Both the position numbers and the translations under genes were made by a program. Below are positions 12,101 through 22,880 of a stretch of DNA of 64,000 nt, one piece after another. Below the pieces are notes generated by a model. It made no database searches, was not told where the DNA came from, and saw only the letters and a list, made by a program, of their open reading frames with translations. The DNA comes from Struthio camelus. Its lineage: Eukaryota > Chordata > Aves > Struthioniformes > Struthionidae. Each line of letters starts with the position of its first letter. The stretch's first letter is position 1. The stretch is taken from positions 88,909,463 through 88,973,462 of the forward strand of contig NC_090982.1 of assembly GCF_040807025.1 (NCBI RefSeq), read 5' to 3'.

Positions 12101-15100
12101 AAGGACGTTTAGGGGGCTGGAAGCCCTGCAAATAAGGACAGACATAAAAACGATTAAAAGCCTATCTTTAAGAAAGATATTTTTCTAATTGATCAGCAAG
12201 TCTATTTCCAAATTTATACACGACTCTTTCCAGCTCATGCATCAATAAATGGTTAATTAAAAGATCAAGCTCAGAGAAGTGCTGAAGCAAGAACCAAAAC
12301 ACAACTGTCTACCAAATGCAGTAAAGTTCACAGAACAGATGCTGAAAAAGATGGTAGGAGAAGGAGAAGAAAGTGTTTTCAAGGCTGGTGCCTTTTGTGA
12401 ATCCATTGCATACATGGTCAGTTTAACACCTATTCTGCAGAGGCTCCACACACAGGGCCACAGGGTACTAAGCCACGACAGAACGTTCACACCTTCCTGC
12501 ACACAGAACTGTTTCAGAACCTGCCACAGCTGTACATTTGTGAGACGTTCACAGGGTGGCTTGTGCCTGTGCTATTTCCTACCGCTTGCCCCCATCTCAG
12601 CCCAAATTTAAAACTGAACCCAGCAGTAAGAATGTAGTGTTTATCAGGAAAATAATTCATAACAGCTGGGGATGACAGAGCCTCTAAAGCCTATGAGAGA
12701 AGAGTTAGAGATGGAGATAACATGGTTTAAGAGACTGCTGACTTTCTTTGCAGAGACGCAGACAGTGCATCTCTAACAAAGCAAGACAGATTTACAGAGC
12801 TCCAATTTTCACAACAGAAAGTAAAACACTGGAGTTGTGCGATTGCTCCCTTGTGCTCAATCTGCAAGTACCTGCTGGTCAACACTACAAGCTCTGGGAC
12901 AGGTTTTTGTTCCACTGGTACAGTGCACATTACAATAAAATCCTAGCACGTGTGGCTCCTGGACCTTACCAGCCCACAACTTCTCACACCACAGGCCCCT
13001 GCTCCTGGAAGCATAGTTATCAACCTTGCAGTATCATCACTCTTTTGATATCTCTGAACACTGCTACAGAAGTAAGCAGAGCTCCCTGCCTTTTCCAAAC
13101 GGACAGGCGTGCTGACCACGAAAGGCTAAAAGATCAGGCTTTCTTGTCTATTCATGACTGTTTTCCACGCTGCTGCCTACCGGGTTTATGTCAAACAGTA
13201 AGCTTGCTGCAGGTGATTTCAGAACTCTGTCCACTACATCACAAACCAAGTTCTCCAGACGGTCCAGCAGGTCCTCAAAACTTATAAAAGGACATTCAGC
13301 TTCAATGTGAGTGTATCTGAAACACAAGGCCATCCCATTACAAAACCACACATAAACAAGTTATCTTCAGCTATGGAAAAAAAGCCTCAAGAGAAAGAGC
13401 CTCCTTTGCCCCCTTTCCATTTCTCTCGCTTCTAAGTTGTAAAGGAAATAAGGCTGTAAAAAAAACTGTCAATGAAACAACAGTATCAACTGTTGCTTCT
13501 AAATAGCATTTTTAAGAAGTTTTTTCCAGCCACCCTGTTTAGCCCAAGTCTTCACTCAGTAGATGTCAACACATTATGACCTGCTGGTCATTCACTGAGA
13601 CAAGATGCTGCCCCAAAATCACTTCTGATCAGTCCTTCCCTATTAGCCTAATGCCATCTTCTTACTGTACGTTCCATCATCCAACTGTCTGCTGCTTCCC
13701 TGCTTTATAAATTCACTTATACATGCATAATAAATATGTGCATTTTCTTCATACTCTGCCAAGTGTCTGCGTGTCCTGGATTGCTCAGCTCTGTATGACT
13801 GAGCAATACAAAAAACATCTCCTAATGCTGGAAGGCAGGTCTCCAGGTAGAGCTGGGATGATTGCGTCAAGAATGCCTCTTCACCAAAATAATCCAGCTT
13901 GAATAGGGTTGAGCCTCCTTCAACCTGTGTTTGGACTAACGTTGGTGGTGTCACCTGTTAAAGAACAGGACCGTCATTACTTCAGTGAAGAATTAAGTAC
14001 AACGATGATAACGTGCAAGGGCAGTGATGTAAGACACATTCTTCCACAGCACCATCTAGCAGCTTTTGTATGTAAGCATACAAGTACTTCATTCTGATAT
14101 CCTTCAGTAGCCTAAAAAGTAGCATGCAGGTTTTTCATGAATCATGCTGTAACACTTCTATGTAGACACTTCTGGGGCACATCTTTGGAGATCTCAGGCT
14201 ATGCCTATAAAAGCAATCATAGTTTCCTAACAAACAGTTTTTCTTTTGCCTATTTTAGGTCAATCAGAAAGTCTATACTGTTCTTCTAAGAATAAGATGA
14301 CTCTGAAGAAAGGCGATTAAAGAAGTCATTTGCAGACAAAGAAAAAGATACTTACTTCATAATATCCATTGGCAAAGAAGTGATCCCTGAAGGCTTGTAC
14401 TACCATGGAGCGCACCTTGAAGATTTTGGACATATTCTCGCCTCGAATCATCATATGCCTGTTGTTAAGCTGCACATCAACCTCCGAATCCTCATTGAGC
14501 AGATTGTCAGCTCCTCCTGCTGGGGCTAGACCGATAAGCTCCCAGTAGTCACAGTTCAGCTCATGGCCTCCTGGAGCCTGCCAATTTGAAGAGCAGTAAC
14601 AATTTTAGAAGTCCACTTTTTGCCACTTGGATGTCACCATGTGGCATCTTGACAGAGATGTTAATCCTTCCAGTTTAAACCAAAGATGCCAAAACCCTTC
14701 TAAATGCAGTCATTTTCAAAGCGGCTGGTTCATAACCCAGTTGTACCACTCTAGTCATACCACCTTGAAAAGCACCATTTGTAACCAACCCATCACGAGT
14801 CTTTCAGACTTAACTGCAGGATTGAGTGCTATTGCCAGATAATTAAAAGATAAACAGAACACATCTAGAACCTTAAGTGTAATGTATCATAGAGAACGGG
14901 GTTCATTCAGCAGGAAGAACAGAATGCTAAGCGGACAGGGGGAGCTCCTTACTATCTTCAACTACTTAATGGGTGGTTATAAAGAAGATGGAGCCAGGCT
15001 CTTTTTGGATGTATCCAGCAAAAGGACAACAGTCACGAATTGCAGTAAGGTGCTTTCAATTGGATATAAAGAAAAAAAATCTTCACAACAAGGATGGTCA

Positions 15101-18100
15101 AACTCTAGAGCATGGGCCTAGAGAGACTGTGCAATCTCAATCCTTGGAGAGTTTCACAAACTCACTTAGAGCCTGTGTTAGGCCAGGTTGTCCTCTTTAA
15201 GCAGGAGTTGGGCCAGATGACCTTCAGAGGTCCCCCCTGCAACCAGAATCATTCTATGTTAGCTTACGCAGGCACAAATATCTTCCCATATGCCTTTAGG
15301 AACATCACACCACACACAGTGAAGAGTCCTCCCATATATTAGAAGACAGCGCCGATTCAAGATTGCAGTACAACATTTGAAATATTTGGTTCTTTGTACT
15401 AGTCGAGACACATTCTGGACAGCAAACTCCAAAAGAAGTTAAAAAAAAAAAAAAAAGCTGCTTTGATCAGGACAGGGGAAGAATTAGCTCACTATGTATA
15501 TGGGTACCTTTGAGTTTGCCTGTCAGAGACACCCGAGCAATCTTTCTGCACTAGGCAACATTTCACTGCTATGTGAGAGCAAGAAATTTCATACTAATTT
15601 CCCCCATTCTCGTCCCTACTACATAAGAAACAGAGGTCCCAGACCCAGGGCTGAGCCCTGTCCGGCTGCCTGGGCTACAGAACTGACCTCTGCACTTCTG
15701 GTGCCAAAAGTTCCCCTGTCTGAACCACAGGAGAGCATGCATTCATTCCCCAAAATGCACCCTTCCTCCATATTTTCAAGATATAAATGCAGTTTTACAA
15801 AAATCTAACGAACAGATTTTTGACTCACTGCAAACAACATACAAATCTGGTGTTTTTGTGCACTGAAAGCATTATACTCTTGTGATGAGACAAGAACACA
15901 TAAGCAATGGACTCTAGTTAAACTGAGCTTGTCGCTCTAACCTTAAGTAGAGCTCTTGGGGATAGGACCTGAGTGGCAGGGAGAACTAGAAAAATTAAGC
16001 CTATCCAAGTCTCATTTGGAAGACCTGCCAGTAATGACCAACAGTACATGGCTTGCAAAACAATCATCTACAAAATACCACACAAGAGTTCCGCTTTGAC
16101 CGCATATTATGTACTATGCAAAGCCACAGAGGGAACTACTTTGCTCAAATACTGTCTAATGCCTCTTGGGAACACTGTCTGAAACTGCACAACAATGCTC
16201 CAAGATGTGATTTTGTCCAAATATACTTTTCTCTTATCTTCTGAGAGTTAGTAAACTTACTCAAAAGAACTATAGACTATAGAGTGTCGATCCACAAGAA
16301 AGGGAAACTAACTCTCACTGCTATAGGTGATGACAGTTTTGAGCATATATCTAAAGGAAGAGGTAAGCTTACAGAACAGCAAGATTAAATGTTGAGATTT
16401 ACAGAATAGATGTACATTACTGCTTTGCTTTCTCTTTCAGAAAAAAAATAGTGCCACAATTAGCTATCAAAAGTCCATGTCTTAAAGAAGACTACTTAAG
16501 ATTTAATAAAACAAATGTGTCCTCAGCTTCCTTGCTGTTTCTGCATTATAACCTAGGTTTTGCAACACAGATGCACATTTACTTTTGTCTTTCAGTCACC
16601 TGTGTCAGTTAAGACAGAAGCCTTAAGGTAATTTTGACTAAACACCCTGATATAGGCCTATGTGTTCTGATGAGTATTTTGAGTCACTATCCCAGATAAG
16701 GGGTCCCAAAAGCTTCTCTGGTGCCTTGTTTGAATGCTTTTTATGGGTCATTCTTCACACATAGTTCCTTAACATGGCTTTAGCCAGATTCAAACAATTT
16801 CCTGAACAGTAACAGTCTGTAGATCGCAACTATGAGAGAGGTATGAAGCATAAGGACCATCATATTTTGAGGGTTAAAAATCACATCTGCCCAGTTGCTA
16901 ATCTGAGACCACCATTAGGAACAGTGTTACAAAGCAAGTTAACAAATCGCCTTGCTCATACTCCTGCACTGGAGGACAAATGAATATCCTTACAACAAAC
17001 AACATATTGAGATGTGCTTGTAGGCTCTTCACCAAGAGCTAAGCCCAAGTTCTTGATCTCATAAAATAAAAACTGAATACACCTTATTCACTAACCTTTC
17101 CTAGGAAAAATTAAACAATGCCATTTGTTTAATATAATTTTCCATTGATATACATCCTGTAGATATTTTATAGTTATAGAGTATCAGTGGAAAATTGTTT
17201 CAGGCGAAAGGTAAAGTGGAACAGTTGCTTGGTTCACACCCAATCACACACACACTGAACTGCAGGTGTCAGCAGCAGCTTTAGGAGGTTTGGGTTTTTG
17301 GTGTGTTTTTTTGGCTTTGTTTTTTCAACAAATTCCCACTGAACTCAACCAATAATTATGTCCACCTCTGCTTCTAATCCCATCAGGAAGATGATAAACT
17401 GTTACAGAGCAGAAGAACCCAAACACACAGCCTTATCTAACACCCATACCTGCTTGCCTTCAGGAACAAGGTTCAGCATCCCATACACTGCAACACTGCT
17501 CTCTGTAGAGAGAAGTAGCCCATTGTAACACTGACACTACAGACAGAAAAAGAAACAAAGACACAGTTGAGATAATTTTTTACTTTTCCTCCGCAATCTA
17601 ACTGAATCATGGACAAGATTAAGTCATAATCACTTCTATTTAGTTTTCACACTGACAAAAAAAACTCTAGTGGTAGGAGACAGAATTTAACAACAGTAAG
17701 ATTTAATCAGTAAGTTTAGGACAGTTTCCAATGGTCTATATAAAAGAAAAACAGATGAGGTATGAACTGTTCATGTATTTAAAAACAGAACAGAATTAAA
17801 TCATGGCAACTCACCAGTTCATCTGAAAGGACACACTGTAGAAATCCTGTGCCGTCTCTCAAAACAACAAACATCAAATTTTTTCCTAGTTAAAAACAGA
17901 ACAAATGCAGAGAGCCTCAGATTTATTCACTGATCCATTGAACAGACTCACTCCAAGAAACATCACTTACTGGCATACATCTTACTACCAAAGGACTGTG
18001 ATCATGTTAAAACAAACAAAAAAGATGCTCTAGGTAAACACTGAAGCGTTAACTCAGTTATAGGAGCCTTTCACCGAATCACAGAATGGCCAAGGTGGGC

Positions 18101-20641
18101 AGGGGCCTCTGGAGATCGTCTAGTCCAACCTCCCTGCTCCAGCAGGGTCACCTAGAGCATATTGCCCAGGATCACGTCCAGGCGGGTTGTGAATATCTCC
18201 AGCCAAGGAGACTCCACTACCTCTCTGGGCAACCTGTTCCAATGCTCTGTCACCCTCACAGGAAAGAATTTTTTTCTCGGGTTTAGATGGAACTTGCTGT
18301 GGTTCAGGTTCAGTTTCTGCCCATTGCCTCTTGTCCTGCTGCTGGGCACCATGGAGAAGAGATTGGCCTCATCCTCTTGACAACCCCCCCCTTCAGATAC
18401 TTATACACGTTGGTCAGATCACCTCTCAGTCTTCTAAGAGGTGATCTTCTTTCACAAAACTGCATTTTATATAACTTGAGCTAAAACAAGCTTCAGCTAA
18501 AACAAGCTTCAAACAAACATCAAGACTAAAGCCTGCTCCAGCCCCAACGGGGTTGGGATTGCACTGCCATACCATGACCTCAGCAAATGCGCTCAGGTCC
18601 AGAGGGACTACAAGTGTGTTTGACAGAACTGATGAATGCACAGGCCCAAGTCACCGCTCACATGGGGAAAGTGATGTCACCCTGGTTATCCAATCTTCAC
18701 AAAAGCATCCAATTAAAAAAAAAATCTTTTTTCTAGGAACCAGAATCATCAAAAGAAGCAGAACCAAAGATAATTAACTGGTCAGGAGGAATCAAACAGC
18801 ATTTATGCTAAGTTTCCAGATTTTGATAGCTACTGAATTTTTCCATCTTTTTGCATAGCTTTGATAACCTTTAAGTGCTTGTGGTTTACCTTGCCTACGT
18901 AATCTGTGAATCCAACCAAAAATCTTCACTCTTTGGCCTCTGTAAGCCTCCAGAGCACCAATCTTTACCTGCAGAGCAAGGAATAAAAACAAACAGTCAC
19001 CTGGAGAAGAGTAAATCACCATTTAGATGGCGTTTTCCACATAATTACTTAGAATACATATAGATATGACATTCCCCTCCCCAAGACATCTCCTCGCAGC
19101 ACTTGAAGGGAAGTTCCATTCAAGGTATGAGCTCAGCTGGCAACTCTAAACAGCTGTTTAGGAAGGAAAGAGTATTCTATCCAGTTACATCAAAGGCAGC
19201 ACGTTTGGGCAATACTTGCAGACTTCACATTGAGCCTATTCTATTCAGCAGGCTTACTCTGCCATGAAGAGACTAGAGACTGTAAAGTCCTCGATCAGTC
19301 AAGAAGCTCACTTCGCCTTTGGCCAAACAGAGAAGTCAAAACACTTTAACAGCTCACACCTGAAGACCAGAGTGTTCAGGTACTACTGGAACTCCAAGAT
19401 ACATTAAGTCACCAGATAACTTAGAAAGGATTCCCAAGAAACATTTTCCAGGGCTCTGAAGCGTGAGTGGACTTCCCTGGAAGAATCTCTAAAAACATTC
19501 AATAGTCAAGTTCAGTTAGCAGTTCAAGAAGCAGAGGACGTCAAATCTGGATCTGACATAGGTACATCTACACACGTAGCTGAGGTACTAACACTGCTAT
19601 GGTCAGAACAATTAATCCAACAGGCACCTTTGAAAGACCAGGCCTTACTAAGACTGCTGGATTCTGGCAGTCTAGAAGAGCTGGCAACTGATTTCAGCAC
19701 AGCTGGCTACAGCTGCCCCTTTCACAAACAGCAGCCATGAGAGCGCAAGGCTCAAACCTTCCACACATGCTGCACCGAGCCTGTCCAGAAACATCACTCA
19801 GCAGCACATGTAATATCTGCTTACTAAAATTAAGGCCTGCACAGCGCCACCAAATCCAGCAGGACTGTAGAAATAACCACATAAGAACTGTACTCCATAT
19901 CTCAACAACTTATGTTCTCTAGCTAGCAGTGTTTCTGCACTCTCTACTACATCAATGATCAACTAATGGGAGCAAAACTAATTAACTTTTTCAAACAGAA
20001 GCATGGTCTCTACCAGTAGACAGATATGGACACAAAAACCTGAGGCACGAACCGATGAAGCTCAGGCAGCCGTGAAAAAGATGAAAGCCATATACTAGAA
20101 GACGCAGATAACCAGAAAAACAAAATTACACTTATGGTTAGCAACAAGATAGCAGCCTTCCACAGCTGCCAGCACCACAAAGCAGGGTCAGAACCAATGT
20201 CTGTGCAAACAAAAGGCTGTAACTAAGGCCACGTATCAAGTACACTGGATCTTACTCACACATTTTGGCTCTGGAAGACTAGGATCATTCTTGATAATAA
20301 CTTTCTTAGCTTCCTCTAGGTTCTTCTCCCTTCTCAAGAGATCTTCTACCTGGTTAAAAAAAAAAAAAAAAGGGAAAAAAATTAAACAACTGTTGCCAGG
20401 CTTTATAAGATTCTCACTCTTCGCAGTTACTGGAGACTATAACGTACGCTTACAGACAACACGCATGCTGAAAAGCCTTGACATTAACCCTACTAGGGCC
20501 TAACCTAGTAGGGTAATCGTCTCATCAAGTCCACGATGAGGAACTATACACAGATGCATTCCACGTTTTTTTAGAAAGTCTAAAGGCAATAGATTGCAAT
20601 CATGCAAAACTCATCCAGTTTCAGTCATTTGCTTATCCTAA

Positions 20642-20678
<37 letters not shown>

Positions 20679-22616
20679 TTGTAAATAACCTACATAGAAA
20701 AAAGAATGATAGAGGGGAGGAACAAACTAAATGTTTTCTTTGGCAGGTAGGACTGTTTAATGTTTTTGGGAAACAAAGACAGCACGCTACTTCCAACTCG
20801 GCATCATCTGCAACCTACCTCTTTCTTCTCCTTAGCTTCATTCTTCATTTGTTCCTTCTGCCACAGTTTTTTGGTGTTCTTCATCTGTGACTTTGAAATA
20901 ATGCTCCATCTCTAAACGAATCCAGAGAGACAGCAGAAAATAACAAATTATGCTTGTGTCCCTTCACACAGAGGAGCATTAAAACAACAATTTCTACTTG
21001 AAAGCTCTGTTACAGTACCTCATTTTCTTTTTGCGAATCCACATAAATAGTAGGAAACGGTTCCTTTCCTGCTGTCATTAAAGCCTAAGGGTTGGGGGGA
21101 GGAGGGAGGAGAGAGAAGGTGACACAGTGAATAGCACTGTAAGTGAACTAAAGCCATGCTGAAATAGAGCAGACTAAGTCACGAGAGACAGAGAAGATAA
21201 TCTACTTCTGCTCCTTCTGGCCAGAGTTCAGGGGTAGGGGGAAAAAAGCTATAAGATTTACACCTAGGAGTACATTACATACACAAGGCCAGCCACTTGA
21301 CCTAAGTGCAACTGAACTGTAACTGAAAAGAAATAGCATATATGTTTTCTGCAGTTACCTTTAAAACAGTTTTGAATGGTTTCTTTTGTGTCCCATCACC
21401 AGCGGAATCACTGCCCTCTCGTTCAGAGACATACAGCTCTTCTGTAACACAGGACAAATACAGACGGCTGCTTTAAAAAGTACTGACTATGACTACATTC
21501 AGGAAGAAACTGGATGCACACAATGATTTAAAGTCTTCAAGATGATCAGCAGTGATAAACCTTCAAAAACAACTGACAGTATAAGACTTGGTTAACATTT
21601 CCCATTTTAAAAAAATCAGCCCATGCAGTAAGTGAATTATGTCAGAGTTTAAGAGACTTCCAAGACACTGAACTCTGAAAAGTTACTGGCTAACATCAGA
21701 AACCAAAAGTGAAAGAGCTTCTTATAAAAATAACTTTTTCCTCGGTCAGCAGGAGGACGACAAGTTGAGAGAAGTCAGACAGCTCAGCTAAACGTCCAGC
21801 TGACTCATAACCAAGAAACGAATAATGAGTTACAGGAACTGAACATAACTCCTCCTTCTTCCACACCCTAACTACAAAGAAAAAACCAGAGCACAAGATC
21901 TACTTGCTCCAGGACCCACAAAGCACTTCCACGATCCCCTGCTCAGGTCTGGGCAGGTGAACCTTTCCTTAGAAACATTCTCCTCAAACGGATGGAAACG
22001 CAAGACACACTTATAAGAAGCTGCCATAACAAGTGACATCAGTGTTGTGTTTCCTACTAGCAAAATCTACCCCATTGAGTGAAAAACCGAAACTAATCTT
22101 AGCTTTTAACAGGTACATTCTCGGGAAATGCCTATCCTAGGCGGACACAGAACCTAAAACAGGAAAAGGCAAGGAATTTCAGGGCAGCAGGTTGCGCAGA
22201 CGGTACCTGAACCGGATCAAGGGCACGAGCCGCGCTCCGCAGAAGGGCCCGGCAGCCCCCGGCCCGGCGGGTCCTGCCGCCGCCTCACGGGGCCGCCGCC
22301 GCCGCCGCCCAGGGGCCCCGAGCCAGGCTCGGCTCGGCTCGCCCCGCCGCTGCCTGGCCCGGCCCGGCCCGGCGAGCCGCCGCCATCTTCTACCCGACCC
22401 CGGCCCCAGTCCCGCGAGCCGCCGCCATCTTCTGCCCAGCCCCGGCCCCCATCGCGCCGCCGCCGCCGCCGCCGCCGCGGCTCCACTGCCCGGGTGCCGG
22501 GCCGGGCCAGACCAGACCAGACCAGACCTGCGGCGGCGGCGCCGCCGCCGGAGCACGCGGCCCCCCGGGCCTTACCCATGACGAGCGCCTCCGTCCTGCC
22601 GATGACTTCGCCCGCC

Positions 22617-22618
<2 letters not shown>
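8974..22618 (-). CDS. NARS1: Asparaginyl-tRNA synthetase, cytoplasmic (whole gene, 15 coding exons)
   Basis: A class IIb aminoacyl-tRNA synthetase that uses ATP to charge tRNA-Asn with asparagine in the cytosol. CDS = complement(join(8974..9105, 9695..9826, 10367..10498, 12012..12125, 13181..13316, 13755..13954, 14356..14577, 17450..17536, 17815..17885, 18890..18968, 20260..20349, 20819..20911, 21019..21084, 21359..21441, 22576..22618)). All junctions are GT-AG and in phase, giving 559 residues against 548 in human. Order: eukaryote-specific N-terminal extension (1 to about 125, lysine-rich from about 75), OB-fold anticodon-binding domain (about 126-230), then the class II catalytic core with motif 2 ([15 protein letters not shown], residues 332-346) and motif 3 (GYGLGLERF, 526-534). 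The extra length is at the N terminus, where two in-frame ATGs occur. Identification rests on near-continuous identity to vertebrate NARS1. Confidence 0.97.
9695..9826 (-). CDS. NARS1: NARS1 coding exon 14
   Basis: Residues 473-516: [15 protein letters not shown] (conserved Asn/Asp-enzyme ATP and substrate loop) and [13 protein letters not shown]. Confidence 0.97.
9827..12011. other. NARS1 introns 12 and 13 (non-exon parts)
   Basis: Apart from exon 13, unremarkable AT-rich intron. I see no repeat family here; short A runs lie near 11450-11480. Confidence 0.6.
10367..10498 (-). CDS. NARS1: NARS1 coding exon 13
   Basis: Residues 429-472: [20 protein letters not shown], then EIKSFYM and SEDSRLTES, part of the active-site sheet. 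Forty-four codons, phase 0. Confidence 0.96.
12012..12125 (-). CDS. NARS1: NARS1 coding exon 12
   Basis: Residues 391-428: [20 protein letters not shown], a catalytic-domain segment. Thirty-eight codons, phase 0. Confidence 0.96.
13181..13316 (-). CDS. NARS1: NARS1 coding exon 11
   Basis: Residues 345-390, starting with [10 protein letters not shown] directly after motif 2, then the helix [20 protein letters not shown]. Confidence 0.96.
13755..13954 (-). CDS. NARS1: NARS1 coding exon 10 (motif 2)
   Basis: Residues 279-345. Catalytic core: [13 protein letters not shown], the flipping-loop region, QSSQLYLET, and motif 2 ([20 protein letters not shown]), whose arginine contacts ATP and the acceptor end of tRNA. 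The donor GTATGA splits the Glu codon. Read-through into the intron makes a misleading longer open frame to 13643. Confidence 0.97.
14356..14577 (-). CDS. NARS1: NARS1 coding exon 9
   Basis: Residues 205-278. End of the OB-fold and the hinge ([15 protein letters not shown]), then the first helices of the catalytic core with the conserved [20 protein letters not shown] and motif 1-like region to GYYE. Confidence 0.97.
14932..15262 (+). mobile_element. Diverged CR1 LINE 3' fragment
   Basis: Plus strand, antisense to NARS1, in intron 8. It follows the CR1 3' pattern: GATGGAGCCAGGCTCTTT, then a tail of GGCCAGATGACCTTCAGAGG and an ATTCTATG-type end near 15245. Frames are broken, so it is older than the other copies. 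Confidence 0.8.
15263..17449. other. Rest of NARS1 intron 8
   Basis: AT-rich intron with an A17 run near 15440. I see no exon, RNA gene or recognised repeat in it. Confidence 0.6.
17450..17536 (-). CDS. NARS1: NARS1 coding exon 8
   Basis: Residues 176-204 of the OB-fold ([14 protein letters not shown]). Twenty-nine codons, phase 0. It is followed by the gene's largest intron (2.9 kb). Confidence 0.96.
17815..17885 (-). CDS. NARS1: NARS1 coding exon 7
   Basis: Completes the codon split with exon 6 and continues the OB-fold ([18 protein letters not shown]) to residue 175. Confidence 0.96.
18074..18438 (-). mobile_element. CR1 LINE, 5'-truncated
   Basis: Minus strand, same sense as NARS1, in intron 6. 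The + strand begins with AATCACAGAATGG (reverse of the CR1 3' tail) and runs back through the end of ORF2. The minus translation keeps the typical CR1 C terminus: HSKFHLN, then [16 protein letters not shown], and ILGNML before the stop. Truncated near 18438. Confidence 0.93.
18890..18968 (-). CDS. NARS1: NARS1 coding exon 6
   Basis: From residue 126. Start of the OB-fold anticodon-binding domain, with the class IIb signature [18 protein letters not shown]. Ends after base 1 of a codon. Confidence 0.96.
18969..20259. other. NARS1 intron 5
   Basis: Unique-looking intron sequence of 1.3 kb. Several short open frames but no coding signature. Confidence 0.6.
20260..20349 (-). CDS. NARS1: NARS1 coding exon 5
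   Basis: Residues 96-125: charged helix [12 protein letters not shown], then [10 protein letters not shown], which links to the anticodon-binding domain. Donor GTGAGT, acceptor CAG. Confidence 0.96.
20645..20673. repeat. A29 homopolymer
   Basis: Twenty-nine consecutive A in NARS1 intron 4. No retrotransposed gene body is recognisable beside it. Confidence 0.95.
20819..20911 (-). CDS. NARS1: NARS1 coding exon 4
   Basis: Residues 65-95, a lysine-rich helix ([18 protein letters not shown]) of the N-terminal extension, thought in the family to aid tRNA binding. Thirty-one codons, phase 0. Confidence 0.95.
21019..21084 (-). CDS. NARS1: NARS1 coding exon 3
   Basis: Residues 43-64, ending in the conserved [10 protein letters not shown]. 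Exactly 22 codons, phase 0 at both ends. The next intron is only 107 bp. Confidence 0.95.
21359..21441 (-). CDS. NARS1: NARS1 coding exon 2
   Basis: Residues 15-42, beginning [12 protein letters not shown], which matches the conserved N-terminal extension of vertebrate NARS1. Acceptor ACAG, donor GTAACT. Confidence 0.95.
22372..22450 (-). promoter_or_regulatory. Tandem YY1 motifs in 42-bp duplication
   Basis: The block GCGAGCCGCCGCCATCTTCT occurs at 22372 and again at 22414, a 42-bp period, with the GC-rich spacer also largely repeated. Each carries AAGATGGCGGC on the minus strand, the consensus for YY1, at 22379-22389 and 22421-22431. They lie 130-200 nt inside intron 1. YY1 sites just downstream of a start are common at housekeeping promoters (established); function here is inferred. 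Confidence 0.65.
22505..22530. repeat. Short CCAGA pentamer run
   Basis: About four tandem CCAGA units just inside NARS1 intron 1. A related GGACC run lies near 22815. Probably only local slippage. Confidence 0.75.
22576..22618 (-). CDS. NARS1: NARS1 coding exon 1 (start codon)
   Basis: Encodes the first 14 residues and base 1 of codon 15, ending at a GTAAGG donor. The ATG at 22618-22616 has A at -3 and G at +4, a strong context, and sits one base after a (CAG)20 run. A second in-frame ATG (codon 14) also has purine at -3 and G at +4. Starting there would give 546 residues, close to the human length. The N terminus differs from mammals, where exon 1 encodes only about 4 residues before ELYVS. 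Confidence 0.88.
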
Positions 22619-22619
<1 letters not shown>

Positions 22620-22681
<62 letters not shown>

Positions 22682-22700
22682 GCCGCCGCCGCCGCCGCCG
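22620..22700 (-). repeat. NARS1: (CGG)7(CAG)20 tract abutting NARS1 ATG
   Basis: On the + strand, 20 perfect CTG units (22620-22679) followed by 7 CCG units (22680-22700). On the transcribed sense strand of NARS1 this is (CGG)7(CAG)20, then one C, then the ATG. It therefore probably lies in the 5' UTR. In the frame of the ATG the run reads AGC (Ser), but no upstream start is evident. On the + strand the run follows an ATG and would read polyleucine then polyproline; I regard that frame as a shadow. Confidence 0.95.
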
Positions 22701-22701
22701 G

Positions 22702-22709
22702 TTGCGTCA
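22702..22709 (-). promoter_or_regulatory. NARS1: Candidate ATF4-C/EBP composite element
   Basis: TGACGCAA on the minus strand (TTGCGTCA on the +), 84 nt upstream of the start codon. It fits the C/EBP-ATF composite used in the amino-acid and ER stress response, by which ATF4 induces many cytosolic tRNA synthetase genes including NARS1 (established for mammals). Use here is inferred. Confidence 0.5.
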
Positions 22710-22880
22710 GCCGCCCCGCCCCTTCCGGCCCCGCCCCGGCGCGGGGGGGGGAGGGGAGGGGAAGGGAGGGGCCCTTCAGCAGCGCGCGCCGGAATGGCGG
22801 TGGCGCCGCCCGCGGACCGGACCGGACCGCAGCGCTCCGCGCGTCGGCCTCTCGCCTGAGGTCTGATGCTGTCCCTTAGC

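Larger units (their letters stand above)
22190..22880 (-). promoter_or_regulatory. NARS1: NARS1 CpG-island promoter
   Basis: Very GC- and CpG-rich DNA over exon 1, proximal intron 1 and the upstream flank, with no TATA box. Minus-strand motifs upstream of the ATG are TGACGCAA at 22709-22702, two GC boxes at about 22711-22722 and 22729-22739, and an ETS core CCGGAAG at 22728-22722. This is typical of a housekeeping promoter. The exact start of transcription cannot be placed. Divergent + strand transcription is possible but unsupported. Confidence 0.8.

Noticed and set aside
22179-22618. Minus frames of 125 and 133 codons rich in Arg, Gly, Ala
   Set aside because: The 133-codon frame is exon 1 of NARS1 read through its GTAAGG donor into the CpG-island intron, and the other is a parallel shadow frame.
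22494-22859. Plus-strand frame with ATG followed by 20 Leu and Pro codons
   Set aside because: It is the reverse of the CAG/CGG tract and GC-rich NARS1 promoter; such DNA has few stop codons in any frame. No splice or family support.
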